DNA of 64,000 nt, from NCBI GenBank assembly GCA_008501825.1, contig QQUA01000002.1, positions 358,695-422,694 of the forward strand. Reading direction: 5' to 3'. The position numbers were made by a program, and so were the translations under genes. Below, in pieces: positions 1-7,125 of the stretch. Source of the DNA: Planctomycetota bacterium. Its GTDB lineage: Bacteria > Planctomycetota > UBA1135. How positions within the stretch are numbered: the stretch's first letter is position 1; every line of letters begins with the position of its first letter. A model generated the notes under the pieces. It saw only the letters and a program-made list of their open reading frames with translations. It was not told the DNA's origin and did not search any database.

Positions 1-441
1 CTCTTCGGAGGAAACGCCGCCGAAGGCCATCGCATCTTTTTGGAAAAAGCCGAAGTCGAGTGCCAGCGCTGCCATGCTTTGGGAGAAGCCCAGGCTGCCG
101 CCATTGGACCGGCTTTGGATGGAATTGCTGCTCGACAAAACCGGAAATACTTCCTGCAGTCCATCGTCAGTCCCAACGAAGTCATCGCCGAAGGTTATGA
201 AAGCGTGCTAATCATGTTGAAAGGTGGCAAAGACGTGCAAGGACGCTTGCTGCAAGAAACCGAAAACGCCCTGACCTTGGAAGTGTTGGAGGGAGAGAAA
301 ACTCGGAAAGTCGAAGTTTCCAAGGATCAGGTTCGCGACCGATTCGGCGGCTTGTCCGCCATGCCGGCCAATCTTTCGGAATTCCTCAACCGGGAGGAAT
401 TACGCGATTTGGTCGAGTTTCTAGCTTCCTTGAAGGAATAA
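1..441 (+). CDS. C-terminal part of a planctomycete-type c-type haem-binding protein (5' end outside window)
   Basis: The frame is open from base 1, so the gene begins before the window. What remains starts with a short segment leading into a CxxCH haem motif (C-Q-R-C-H, about residues 21-25 of the visible part), followed by the G-P-x-L-x-G-I-A stretch and the S-P-N-E-V-I-A-E-G-Y segment typical of the 'putative haem-binding domain' that ends many large secreted planctomycete and acidobacterial proteins. In that family the domain follows a beta-propeller dehydrogenase and HEAT repeats; the gene at 3577-7047 shows the full arrangement and carries the same kind of domain. The likely location is the periplasm, with a role in electron transfer from a sugar or alcohol dehydrogenase domain, but the enzymatic part is not visible here. 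The next gene follows after 10 bp and may be co-transcribed. Confidence 0.8.
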   Translation, partial: LFGGNAAEGHRIFLEKAEVECQRCHALGEAQAAAIGPALDGIAARQNRKYFLQSIVSPNEVIAEGYESVLIMLKGGKDVQGRLLQETENALTLEVLEGEKTRKVEVSKDQVRDRFGGLSAMPANLSEFLNREELRDLVEFLASLKE

Positions 442-451
442 CGGCATCCCC

Positions 452-1414
452 ATGACTGCTCCCGTTCTCGCCGGTTTGGATTTAGGCGGAACCAAAATCG
501 GCGTTTGCCTCGGCGATGAAACCGGCAAAGTAATTGCAGCGGCTCGGCTGGCGACCCAAGCGGAAGCTTCCCCCGAACCGCAATTGCGATACTGCATCCA
601 GCAATTCCGGGAAATGGAAGCGAAAACTTCTTTAGCCGCGCCGGCGGCTTTGGGCATCGCAGCACCCGGCCCCCTGGACCCTCAAAAAGGCTGCTTGCTG
701 GAAGTCCCGAACATGCCGGCATGGCAAGGTTTTCCTCTTCGCGATTTTCTCGCCGACCACCTTGCCTGCCCGGTGAACATGGCCAACGATGCCAATGCAA
801 GCGTCCTGGCAGAAGCCTATTGGGGAGCCGCACAAGACGTAGACAACGCGGTCTTTTTAACCATGAGTACCGGCATGGGCGCCGGGTTGCTGCTCGACCG
901 CCGGGTTTATGAGGGGCAGCTTTGCATGGCCGGCGAAATCGGCCACATTCGATTGAGCGAAGACGGACCGGTGGGTTTCGGCAAGGCCGGCTCGGTGGAA
1001 GGTTATTTAAGTGGCCCCGGCATGGTGCAAGTCGCTTTGGCCGAGGCTTTGGCTTGCCGGCAACGGGGCGAGAAAACCGAAATCCCGAAGGACGCCTCCC
1101 GATGGCGAACCGAAGATTTCTTGGCTCTAGCCCGAAAGGGCGATCCGGCGGCGCTTCGAGCCTTGGACCGAATCGGAGCCAAACTCGGCCAGCTCGCCGC
1201 TTTATTGGCTGATTTGCTTAACCCCGATGTCTTGATCCTTGGCACCATCGGCAGCGCCCACCTGGATCTTTTTGAGCCACGCCTGCGCCGGGTTTTAGAC
1301 CAAGAAGCCTTACCGCAAACCGCCGCTCATTTGCAAATCCGGCCTTCAGGCTTAAGCGATCGCGGCAATCAAACCGCCTTGGCTTTAGCGCGGCAGCAAC
1401 TTTGGTATGAATGA
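452..1414 (+). CDS. ROK-family sugar kinase (glucokinase-like) without the usual zinc cysteines
   Basis: 320 residues, normal length for a ROK kinase, which phosphorylates glucose, fructose or N-acetyl sugars with ATP in the cytoplasm. The N-terminal phosphate-binding loop D10-L-G-G-T-K15 is intact, N112-D113-A-N carries the presumed catalytic Asp113, and G161-E-I-G-H165 matches the conserved zinc-ligand histidine segment. The signature that normally follows, C-x-C-G-x2-G-C-x-E, reads V174-G-F-G-K-A-G-S-V-E183: all three cysteines are replaced while Gly177, Gly180 and Glu183 remain. This suggests a fold that no longer binds zinc, as reported for some ROK members, rather than a broken gene, because the rest is well conserved. 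The substrate cannot be named. It lies 10 bp after the haem-protein gene and probably shares its transcript. Confidence 0.88.
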   Translation: MTAPVLAGLDLGGTKIGVCLGDETGKVIAAARLATQAEASPEPQLRYCIQQFREMEAKTSLAAPAALGIAAPGPLDPQKGCLLEVPNMPAWQGFPLRDFLADHLACPVNMANDANASVLAEAYWGAAQDVDNAVFLTMSTGMGAGLLLDRRVYEGQLCMAGEIGHIRLSEDGPVGFGKAGSVEGYLSGPGMVQVALAEALACRQRGEKTEIPKDASRWRTEDFLALARKGDPAALRALDRIGAKLGQLAALLADLLNPDVLILGTIGSAHLDLFEPRLRRVLDQEALPQTAAHLQIRPSGLSDRGNQTALALARQQLWYE

Positions 1415-1587
1415 AATATTTCCAGTCATGATCCAGGAGCTGAAATGATTGCATGAGAAATCCACTTGGATTAGCCAAAGAAAAGCGACTTCCTAACAAA
1501 TGCATGATAACGGAAGCAGCTTAACACCTTCGCCCACCAAAGCAGAGGAATCTTACAAATGCTTCCAAAGTATAAAGATTCTGGCTA

Positions 1588-1593
1588 TATAAT
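1588..1593 (+). promoter_or_regulatory. Candidate -10 box for the AT-rich cassette
   Basis: A perfect TATAAT lies 50 bp before the ATG of the ATPase gene at 1643, inside a 228-bp intergenic stretch. The -35 region is poor: TTCCAA at 1563-1568 with 19-bp spacing is the best match I see. No strong Shine-Dalgarno sequence precedes the ATG. Confidence 0.35.
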
Positions 1594-1642
1594 GACGCAC
1601 TCACCACCGAACCCACCGGAAGATTGACCTTGAGATTCCCAA

Positions 1643-2650
1643 ATGAAGTCTTTTATTAATGGAGAAAAATGGCGAGCACTCCAAAGATCTAAGTTTCGGA
1701 AGAGGCTTGCTAGAGAAAGGAGACACAGAAAAGACCTACAAAGACAACGAAAGCAAAAGAAATTTTATTCTTCGGTGCCAACAGTTAAACTTCCTGAAGA
1801 TTTCTCACTCACTGGGAATCCCCAAGAAACCCTTGGCGCCTTTTTAAAGATCCAACGACGAGCTCGAAAGAATAGAAAGGTCCACATTGACTTTCAACCT
1901 GTCCAAAAAATTCGCCTTGGAGCCCTTGCCTATTTACTTTCAATATGGGAACTTGAAACGGCAACGAGACCAGGACTCAAATTTCATGGGAACAAGCCGG
2001 TTCTACAAGAACCAAAATCAATCTATGAAAGCAGCGGCTTTCAAGAATATACTGGCCAGACTTCACAACGCGAAAGCCACGAACCAATCAAGGGTCAAAC
2101 TTTCAGGATAACCCCAGGAGAAAGAGTCCTGCCGGAAGTAGCAGCCTCCATCAACGACTTTATCAGAGATAAATTTCCGACTGTTAATAGAATTCTCACA
2201 AAGAGAATCTACGAAATTATCTTGGAATGCCTCAACAACACCAAGCAACACGCCTATAGGGGCATAAGCAATTATAGGAAATGGTGGGTCATGGCCATTC
2301 ATGATCAAGATCGCCAGGAAATCCACATTACCTTCCTTGATCAAGGAGAGGGCATTCCCAATACAGTCAAGAAACGGTTGATGGAAAAATTTTCATCTTC
2401 TGACGAGAAAATTCTAATTTCCACAATGAAAGGTGAAGCCCGGAGCGGGACAGGAGAGAGATTTCGAGGCAAAGGCTTGCCAACCATTAGAAGACGAGCT
2501 CGAGAAGGAATCATCTCAAACCTGTTAGTTATTTCAGGCGAGGGACTATATACTTGCACTACGAAAGAGGAGCGCTCTTCAAAGCTCCCTGCCACCCTAA
2601 GAGGCACCCTACTCCACTGGACCGTAAAGCATGGAAACGAAGGAAATTAA
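1643..2650 (+). CDS. STAS-like plus GHKL (HATPase) ATP-binding protein, anti-sigma/partner-switch type
   Basis: 335 residues. Residues 1-42 are very basic (many Arg/Lys) and may bind nucleic acid or acidic lipid. Residues about 78-137 look like a STAS-type beta-alpha domain. Residues about 180-330 form a GHKL ATPase: N-box E195-x3-N199-x3-H203-A, G1 box D233-Q-G-E-G-I-P, and G2 loop G276-K-G-L-P. There is no phospho-acceptor histidine domain, so it is not a complete sensor kinase; the architecture recalls RsbW/RsbT-type regulators. The stop overlaps the start of the DUF4325 gene by 20 bp, so the two are almost certainly translated together. Base composition is much more AT-rich than the flanks. 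I infer a switch in which ATP state controls partner binding; the target is unknown. Confidence is high for the ATPase fold and low for the role. Confidence 0.75.
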   Translation: MKSFINGEKWRALQRSKFRKRLARERRHRKDLQRQRKQKKFYSSVPTVKLPEDFSLTGNPQETLGAFLKIQRRARKNRKVHIDFQPVQKIRLGALAYLLSIWELETATRPGLKFHGNKPVLQEPKSIYESSGFQEYTGQTSQRESHEPIKGQTFRITPGERVLPEVAASINDFIRDKFPTVNRILTKRIYEIILECLNNTKQHAYRGISNYRKWWVMAIHDQDRQEIHITFLDQGEGIPNTVKKRLMEKFSSSDEKILISTMKGEARSGTGERFRGKGLPTIRRRAREGIISNLLVISGEGLYTCTTKEERSSKLPATLRGTLLHWTVKHGNEGN

Positions 2651-2948
2651 TGTGGCAAGAGATTTTTCCTCCACTCCAGGAGGTCGACACGACAAGGACG
2701 GGCCTTTCTCAGGAGAAGCTTTCCGAGAACGCTTCTTAGAGCCCGCCCTCCGCGAAGGCAAAGCAAACTTAATCATAAACCTTACCGGAACTGAAGGCTA
2801 TGCACATTCATTCCTAGAAGAAGCTTTCGGCGGCCTCACTCGAGAATTTGGCCTTAAGAAAGTTGAGAATTCCATTGACTTTATTTGCGACGATGACCCA
2901 ACCCTCATCGATGAAATAAAAGGGATTATTAAGTCTGCGAAAAATTAG
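2631..2948 (+). CDS. DUF4325 (STAS-like) domain protein
   Basis: 105 residues, essentially one domain. The conserved features of DUF4325 are visible: an N-terminal strand ending in a phenylalanine (N-V-A-R-D-F), the F-S-G-E-A-F-R-E-R-F segment, a hydrophobic strand (L-I-I-N-L-T-G-T-E), and the family hallmark S-F-L-E-E-A-F-G-G-L followed by R-E-F-G. DUF4325 proteins have no established biochemical function but resemble STAS anti-anti-sigma factors. Here the partner is plainly the overlapping upstream ATPase (20-bp overlap), like an RsbV/RsbW pair. The start at 2631 is the only one that keeps the first strand. The membrane-protein gene follows 12 bp later. Confidence 0.75.
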   Translation: METKEINVARDFSSTPGGRHDKDGPFSGEAFRERFLEPALREGKANLIINLTGTEGYAHSFLEEAFGGLTREFGLKKVENSIDFICDDDPTLIDEIKGIIKSAKN

Positions 2949-2960
2949 GCTGCCTCTCCA

Positions 2961-3569
2961 ATGAATAAATCTTCCAACACTGGGCTCTTCGTGAAGGTTA
3001 CCAGGAAAATATTCCCGATCAAGAGAGCATTTCACGCATGCACAATTAGTTTTTTCATTTACGTCATCATTTTTTCCCTATTGGGTTTTGCCTTCAAAGG
3101 ACTAGATCATTTGTCAGATTCCCCAAAAACAAGTAGTTTTGAAGTTCTCAGGTTTTCCCTAGAAGCCGCGGTTCTCCTTGTTATCGCAACAAGCTTAACG
3201 GATTTCAGACAAATCCAGAGTGAGCTCATGCGAATTCTAGATAAGACAGATGAAATTTTCTTAAAAAGCTCAGACATTATCACCTCTGACGACCTCGACT
3301 CGAATGCAAAATTTAGATGGTATGTTCGAAGCAAAAAGGAACTATCGTCATATATAAGCCTCCTAAGGGACAAAACAACGGTCCAACAAACTGCCGAGCT
3401 TTCCTTACTTGTTGCCAAATTTAACGAATGGAAAGTATTAATGTCTCCGGATAACTTTGGACCAGATAATGCCGATTTTTCCGAGGAAGACACCAATAAT
3501 ATATCCATTTTAGCCTCACAGGCTCGCCACTACATTCTAATGCTTAGATTCCAAACATTAAAAAAGTAA
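2961..3569 (+). CDS. Two-helix membrane protein of unknown function, third gene of the AT-rich cassette
   Basis: 202 residues, family not recognised. A basic N-terminus is followed by two predicted membrane segments (about residues 26-47 and 63-80) separated by a short Ser/Asp-rich loop. Residues about 82-200 form a soluble, mostly alpha-helical tail rich in charged residues (Q-S-E-L-M-R-I-L-D-K-T-D-E-I) that could be coiled coil. By the positive-inside rule the tail should face the cytoplasm, where it could contact the ATPase/DUF4325 pair. Composition is strikingly AT-rich: 22 G/C in the 60 bases from 3061, against 38 in the 60 bases from 61. It ends 7 bp from the convergent gene at 3577, with no recognisable terminator between them. 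Confidence 0.6.
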   Translation: MNKSSNTGLFVKVTRKIFPIKRAFHACTISFFIYVIIFSLLGFAFKGLDHLSDSPKTSSFEVLRFSLEAAVLLVIATSLTDFRQIQSELMRILDKTDEIFLKSSDIITSDDLDSNAKFRWYVRSKKELSSYISLLRDKTTVQQTAELSLLVAKFNEWKVLMSPDNFGPDNADFSEEDTNNISILASQARHYILMLRFQTLKK

Positions 3570-3576
3570 CTTCAAC

Positions 3577-6500
3577 CTAATAGTCTGGTATCTCTTCCGT
3601 CTCACCAACAAATTCCTGAATCCGAATGTTGCGCAAGAACAACTGATTGGTATCCCGGGCGTGCAGTTGGAATCCCAAAAAGCCTCGAGCGGCTTTGGCA
3701 TCTCGCAAATCGGTGGTGGTCACCCCGTTAAATTCGATCCGCAAACGGTCTCCCACCGCTTCGATCAAATAGTGGTTCCAACCATCTACGGCCAGTGCCG
3801 GGCGCCAAAGCACGTCCGGAGCATGGAACAACATCCCACGCCCCCCCTCTTCGTATAGCGACCCCCAATAATTTTGACCGACGTCGGCTTGATAGCCGTG
3901 GAGGACGTAATCATCCAGGCGCTGAGCTCGGAATTGCAAGCCACTGTTTCCGCTCAACAGCTTGACGTCAAACTCCAACAAAAAGTCGCCGTACTCGCGC
4001 TGTGAAATCAGGAAGGAACTGGCCGGCAGTCCGGCGGAAGCCCCGATCAGAGTTCCGTTTTCCACCTTCCAGAGTTCAGGATCCCCGCGCCAACCTTGCA
4101 AACTCTTACCGTCGAACAAAGGCTGCCAAATCGACCGTTCGGGGTGACTGATCGGCCGTGATTCGGGCTGGGCCAACAAGTAGGCAAACAGGTCGGCAAT
4201 CTCTTCCTTGGTTGAGTCGTCCAACAAACCTTCCGGCATCAAGGAAACTCGGGAGATTTGTCGCTCTTTGATTTGATCCAAGGCAACTTGAACTTCCCGC
4301 TGGTCGCCGAGCAAAAGAGTGATCGACTCCTCATCCTCAAATAGAGGCATGCCGGTATAAACCTGGCCACGATGGGTCCACAGATCCCAACTCTGATATT
4401 GATCGGAAATGGCCCGGGAAGGCCGTAAGACCGCTTCCAACAAATCGGGAAGGGCGAACCGCCCGGCAACGGTGGTCAACTCCGGCCCGATGCCGCGACC
4501 GAAGTCACCGACTTGGTGGCAGGCGGAGCAAAGGGCATCGTAGACCCGCCGGCCTTCTTCCAAGGAACGACGCGGCTCCCGCAGAGCTTGCTGCAAAAAG
4601 GAAAGAGTTCGCTCGAAGTCAGGAGCTTCGCCGCCGGGGCGGGCGGCCCGCCGAGCTCGAGCTTTCGCTCCCTTTTCCAAATTGGCGGCCAGAGCGGCTT
4701 TTTCTTTCGGGTCGAGCAAGTCTTCAAAGGCATCTTGAATGTTGCGCAAATAGCCATGAAAGCTAAAACCACCGGGCCATAAAGCGGCTTCCGACAACCA
4801 GGTCAAGATCATCAACTTATGATCCGAAGTCCAGCCATCCTTGAAGTGACGCAAACAGGAAGCGAGATGAATTTGCTCCTCGCGGAAGGGGTTGTATTCC
4901 AATTCCAGGAGCAAAGCCTCCATGGCCCCTTCGGGACGCAAGAAGGTCAACAACTCGGCCAACAGGCGATCGGCGTATCGCTCGCCACAAGGAAACATTT
5001 CCAACAAGCGTTCCCCCAATGGCTCGCTTTGCAATCGGCCTTCCCGGTCGTCGTCCAATAAAAGCAGTTGCAGGGCCCGCAGCGCCACCACCCGGGCTTC
5101 TCCTTGAAGATCTTCTTCCAATAAGGTCGAAACCGCCTCCACGTGACGAACCCAACCGGCGGGATCGGTCACTTGTAAATCTTGCCGCGCCAACACCGTC
5201 AAAGCCTCGGCTCGAGAATGAAAAATCGGCTGGCTTAACGCCTCCTCCTCCCAGGAAGAAGCTTCTTTTTGCTCCAACCATCTGGCGGAAGCATAGCGAA
5301 CGAAACGATCGGGGCTTTGCAAACCGCGCAGGACTTGGCGCGGATCGGAAACCATGTCCCCCCGCAAAAACAGTGGCCAAGGTTTCGGTCCAACGGGCCA
5401 TTCCTTGGTGGTTTCGGCACTTTCCGATTGGTAGCGCAGGCGATACAAAGCACCTTGGGTTCCACGGCCTCCGGTCGTGAACAGTAACGAGCCGTCGGCT
5501 TCTTCCACCAAGTCGGTGACGTTCAAAGGTTGACCGCGAACCAGGACCTCGTTCTTGCCGTAGTAACTGACGCCATAAGGCTTCAGGTGAAACGCGAAAA
5601 TCATCCCTTGGGCCCAATCGCAACCGAGGAGAGCCCCCCGAAAGCGGGCAGGAAATTGGGTTCCTTGATAGTGCAACAAGCCGGTCGGCGATCCCCGCCC
5701 GACGTCCAGGACTGCCGGCAAAGTGTCGGGCCAAACTTCCGGCCACTTGCTGGACCCGGTCCGCCATCCGAAATCAGCTCCTGGAATGACGTGATACAAC
5801 CGAACCGGCCGATACCAGGGCAGACCAATATCCCATTCCATGTCGGCATCGAAACAAAAAAGGTCGCCCCAATGGTTGAAAGCCAGGTCATAAGCGTTGC
5901 GCAAGCCGGCGGCCCAGAGTTGGAATTGCCCGTCCTCGGGCTCCACGGCCAAGATCATGCCGCCGGGGGTTTGCACGTGGCGAGCGTGCCCCCGGGGATC
6001 GAGCATGCGCGGCAACAGGTGGCCTTCGTAGTGAATATGAAAGGGAGATGAGGGAGCTGGTTTATCGCTTAGGGTCACGTGGTTGCCAAGCGCCACGTAC
6101 AAGCGACCGTCCGGACCGGGGATTACGGCGTGGGGACCGTGCTCTCCACCGCCTTCGAATCGAACCACCGCCGCCCATTCCCCGGAATCTTCTCGACGAT
6201 ACAAAGCGGCTCCGGCCGGCCCCTGGCCCACGGCATAAAGCCGCCCTTCATGCCAACACAAACCTTGAACGTAGCGAAGTTGTTCGCCCAACGACTCGGC
6301 GTCCTCAAATAAACCGTTGCCGTCTCGATCAAACAGGCGGAGCAATCCCCCCGATTCCACCGAAACCAGAGGCCGACCTTCCCCGTCCAAACCCAAGGCA
6401 ATCAGAGAACCCAGGCCGCTGGCAACTTTTTCAGCGACGAAACCCGGCAGAGTTTCCACTCGTTGCGGTTGACTGCGAGCGATATTTCCCCAGGGCTGCA

Positions 6501-7047
6501 TGCCAAGAGGCCCCCAAACCTTGGCCGGCTTCCAGGTGCCATCGTCTTGCCCTAAGCGCCAACCGGACCGGCCTTCGGTGGCCGTGGTCCACTGTGCGCC
6601 GCTGTTCCAGAAAAGTCTGCGCCCGTCTTGAAAGACCAAGTTCCCAATAGCCACCATGCCCGCCGGGCCGGCGGCGGCGTCTTCGTTCCAAGCCTCTACC
6701 GCCAACCAGTTGTCTCCTTGCCGCACGGCCGAACGTCCATCGAAACTTTGAGCCTTGGCCCAATTGTCTCCGCCGCCCAAGCGCACGCCGTTGAGCCAAA
6801 CGATGAAGTGATTGTCGGCGGAAAGATGAAGGTTGGCTTCCGCGACTTCGCCCTGGACCTCGAACGGCAAGCGGAAATAGCAGCGCTCTCCGGCCGGTCG
6901 GTTTGTTTCTTCCGCCCAAGCCCCCCAAATCCATTGCGGGCGGTTCGGTTCTTGAGCCAGTCCCTGGGGAAGAAAACCTACCCCAGTACAAAGCAGGCTC
7001 AGGGTCAGGAACGGACGGGGAAGTTTGGGCAGGAAGCCAAGGTTCAT
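3577..7047 (-). CDS. Large secreted PVC-type protein: jelly-roll, beta-propeller dehydrogenase, HEAT, haem c, DUF1080
   Basis: About 1156 residues from the ATG at 7047; the frame could also start at ATG 7074 or TTG 7083. I chose 7047 because it gives a compact signal peptide ending near L-A-Q. Domain order: a sugar-binding-like jelly-roll (A-D-N-H-F-I-V-W-L-N-G), a glucose/sorbosone-dehydrogenase-type beta-propeller, helical HEAT-like repeats, a c-type haem domain with C-S-A-C-H about residue 840 (bases 4516-4530), and a C-terminal DUF1080 (3-keto-disaccharide hydrolase-like) lectin fold starting at W-Q-P-L-F-D-G-K-S-L-Q-G-W. Such proteins are exported and linked to oxidation or breakdown of sugars or polysaccharides, with electrons passed to haem. 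The substrate is unknown. It is divergent from the gene at 7126, with only 78 bp between. Confidence 0.82.
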   Translation of the reverse strand: MNLGFLPKLPRPFLTLSLLCTGVGFLPQGLAQEPNRPQWIWGAWAEETNRPAGERCYFRLPFEVQGEVAEANLHLSADNHFIVWLNGVRLGGGDNWAKAQSFDGRSAVRQGDNWLAVEAWNEDAAAGPAGMVAIGNLVFQDGRRLFWNSGAQWTTATEGRSGWRLGQDDGTWKPAKVWGPLGMQPWGNIARSQPQRVETLPGFVAEKVASGLGSLIALGLDGEGRPLVSVESGGLLRLFDRDGNGLFEDAESLGEQLRYVQGLCWHEGRLYAVGQGPAGAALYRREDSGEWAAVVRFEGGGEHGPHAVIPGPDGRLYVALGNHVTLSDKPAPSSPFHIHYEGHLLPRMLDPRGHARHVQTPGGMILAVEPEDGQFQLWAAGLRNAYDLAFNHWGDLFCFDADMEWDIGLPWYRPVRLYHVIPGADFGWRTGSSKWPEVWPDTLPAVLDVGRGSPTGLLHYQGTQFPARFRGALLGCDWAQGMIFAFHLKPYGVSYYGKNEVLVRGQPLNVTDLVEEADGSLLFTTGGRGTQGALYRLRYQSESAETTKEWPVGPKPWPLFLRGDMVSDPRQVLRGLQSPDRFVRYASARWLEQKEASSWEEEALSQPIFHSRAEALTVLARQDLQVTDPAGWVRHVEAVSTLLEEDLQGEARVVALRALQLLLLDDDREGRLQSEPLGERLLEMFPCGERYADRLLAELLTFLRPEGAMEALLLELEYNPFREEQIHLASCLRHFKDGWTSDHKLMILTWLSEAALWPGGFSFHGYLRNIQDAFEDLLDPKEKAALAANLEKGAKARARRAARPGGEAPDFERTLSFLQQALREPRRSLEEGRRVYDALCSACHQVGDFGRGIGPELTTVAGRFALPDLLEAVLRPSRAISDQYQSWDLWTHRGQVYTGMPLFEDEESITLLLGDQREVQVALDQIKERQISRVSLMPEGLLDDSTKEEIADLFAYLLAQPESRPISHPERSIWQPLFDGKSLQGWRGDPELWKVENGTLIGASAGLPASSFLISQREYGDFLLEFDVKLLSGNSGLQFRAQRLDDYVLHGYQADVGQNYWGSLYEEGGRGMLFHAPDVLWRPALAVDGWNHYLIEAVGDRLRIEFNGVTTTDLRDAKAARGFLGFQLHARDTNQLFLRNIRIQEFVGETEEIPDY

Positions 7048-7125
7048 TGCACAAGAGCGGCGGGCAAGAAACATCCTAGCCAAGCGGTCAAACCCCGGGC
7101 GGCTGGCTTAGGATGCAGGCCCGTC

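Noticed and set aside
4817..5767. 316-codon minus-strand frame inside the large dehydrogenase gene
   Set aside because: Shadow frame, Arg/Gly/Ser-rich, no recognisable domain; the real reading frame on this strand has clear domains throughout.
6628..7125. Upstream extension of the serine hydrolase frame by 166 codons
   Set aside because: It lies over the divergent secreted protein gene, and the signal peptide begins only at ATG 7126.
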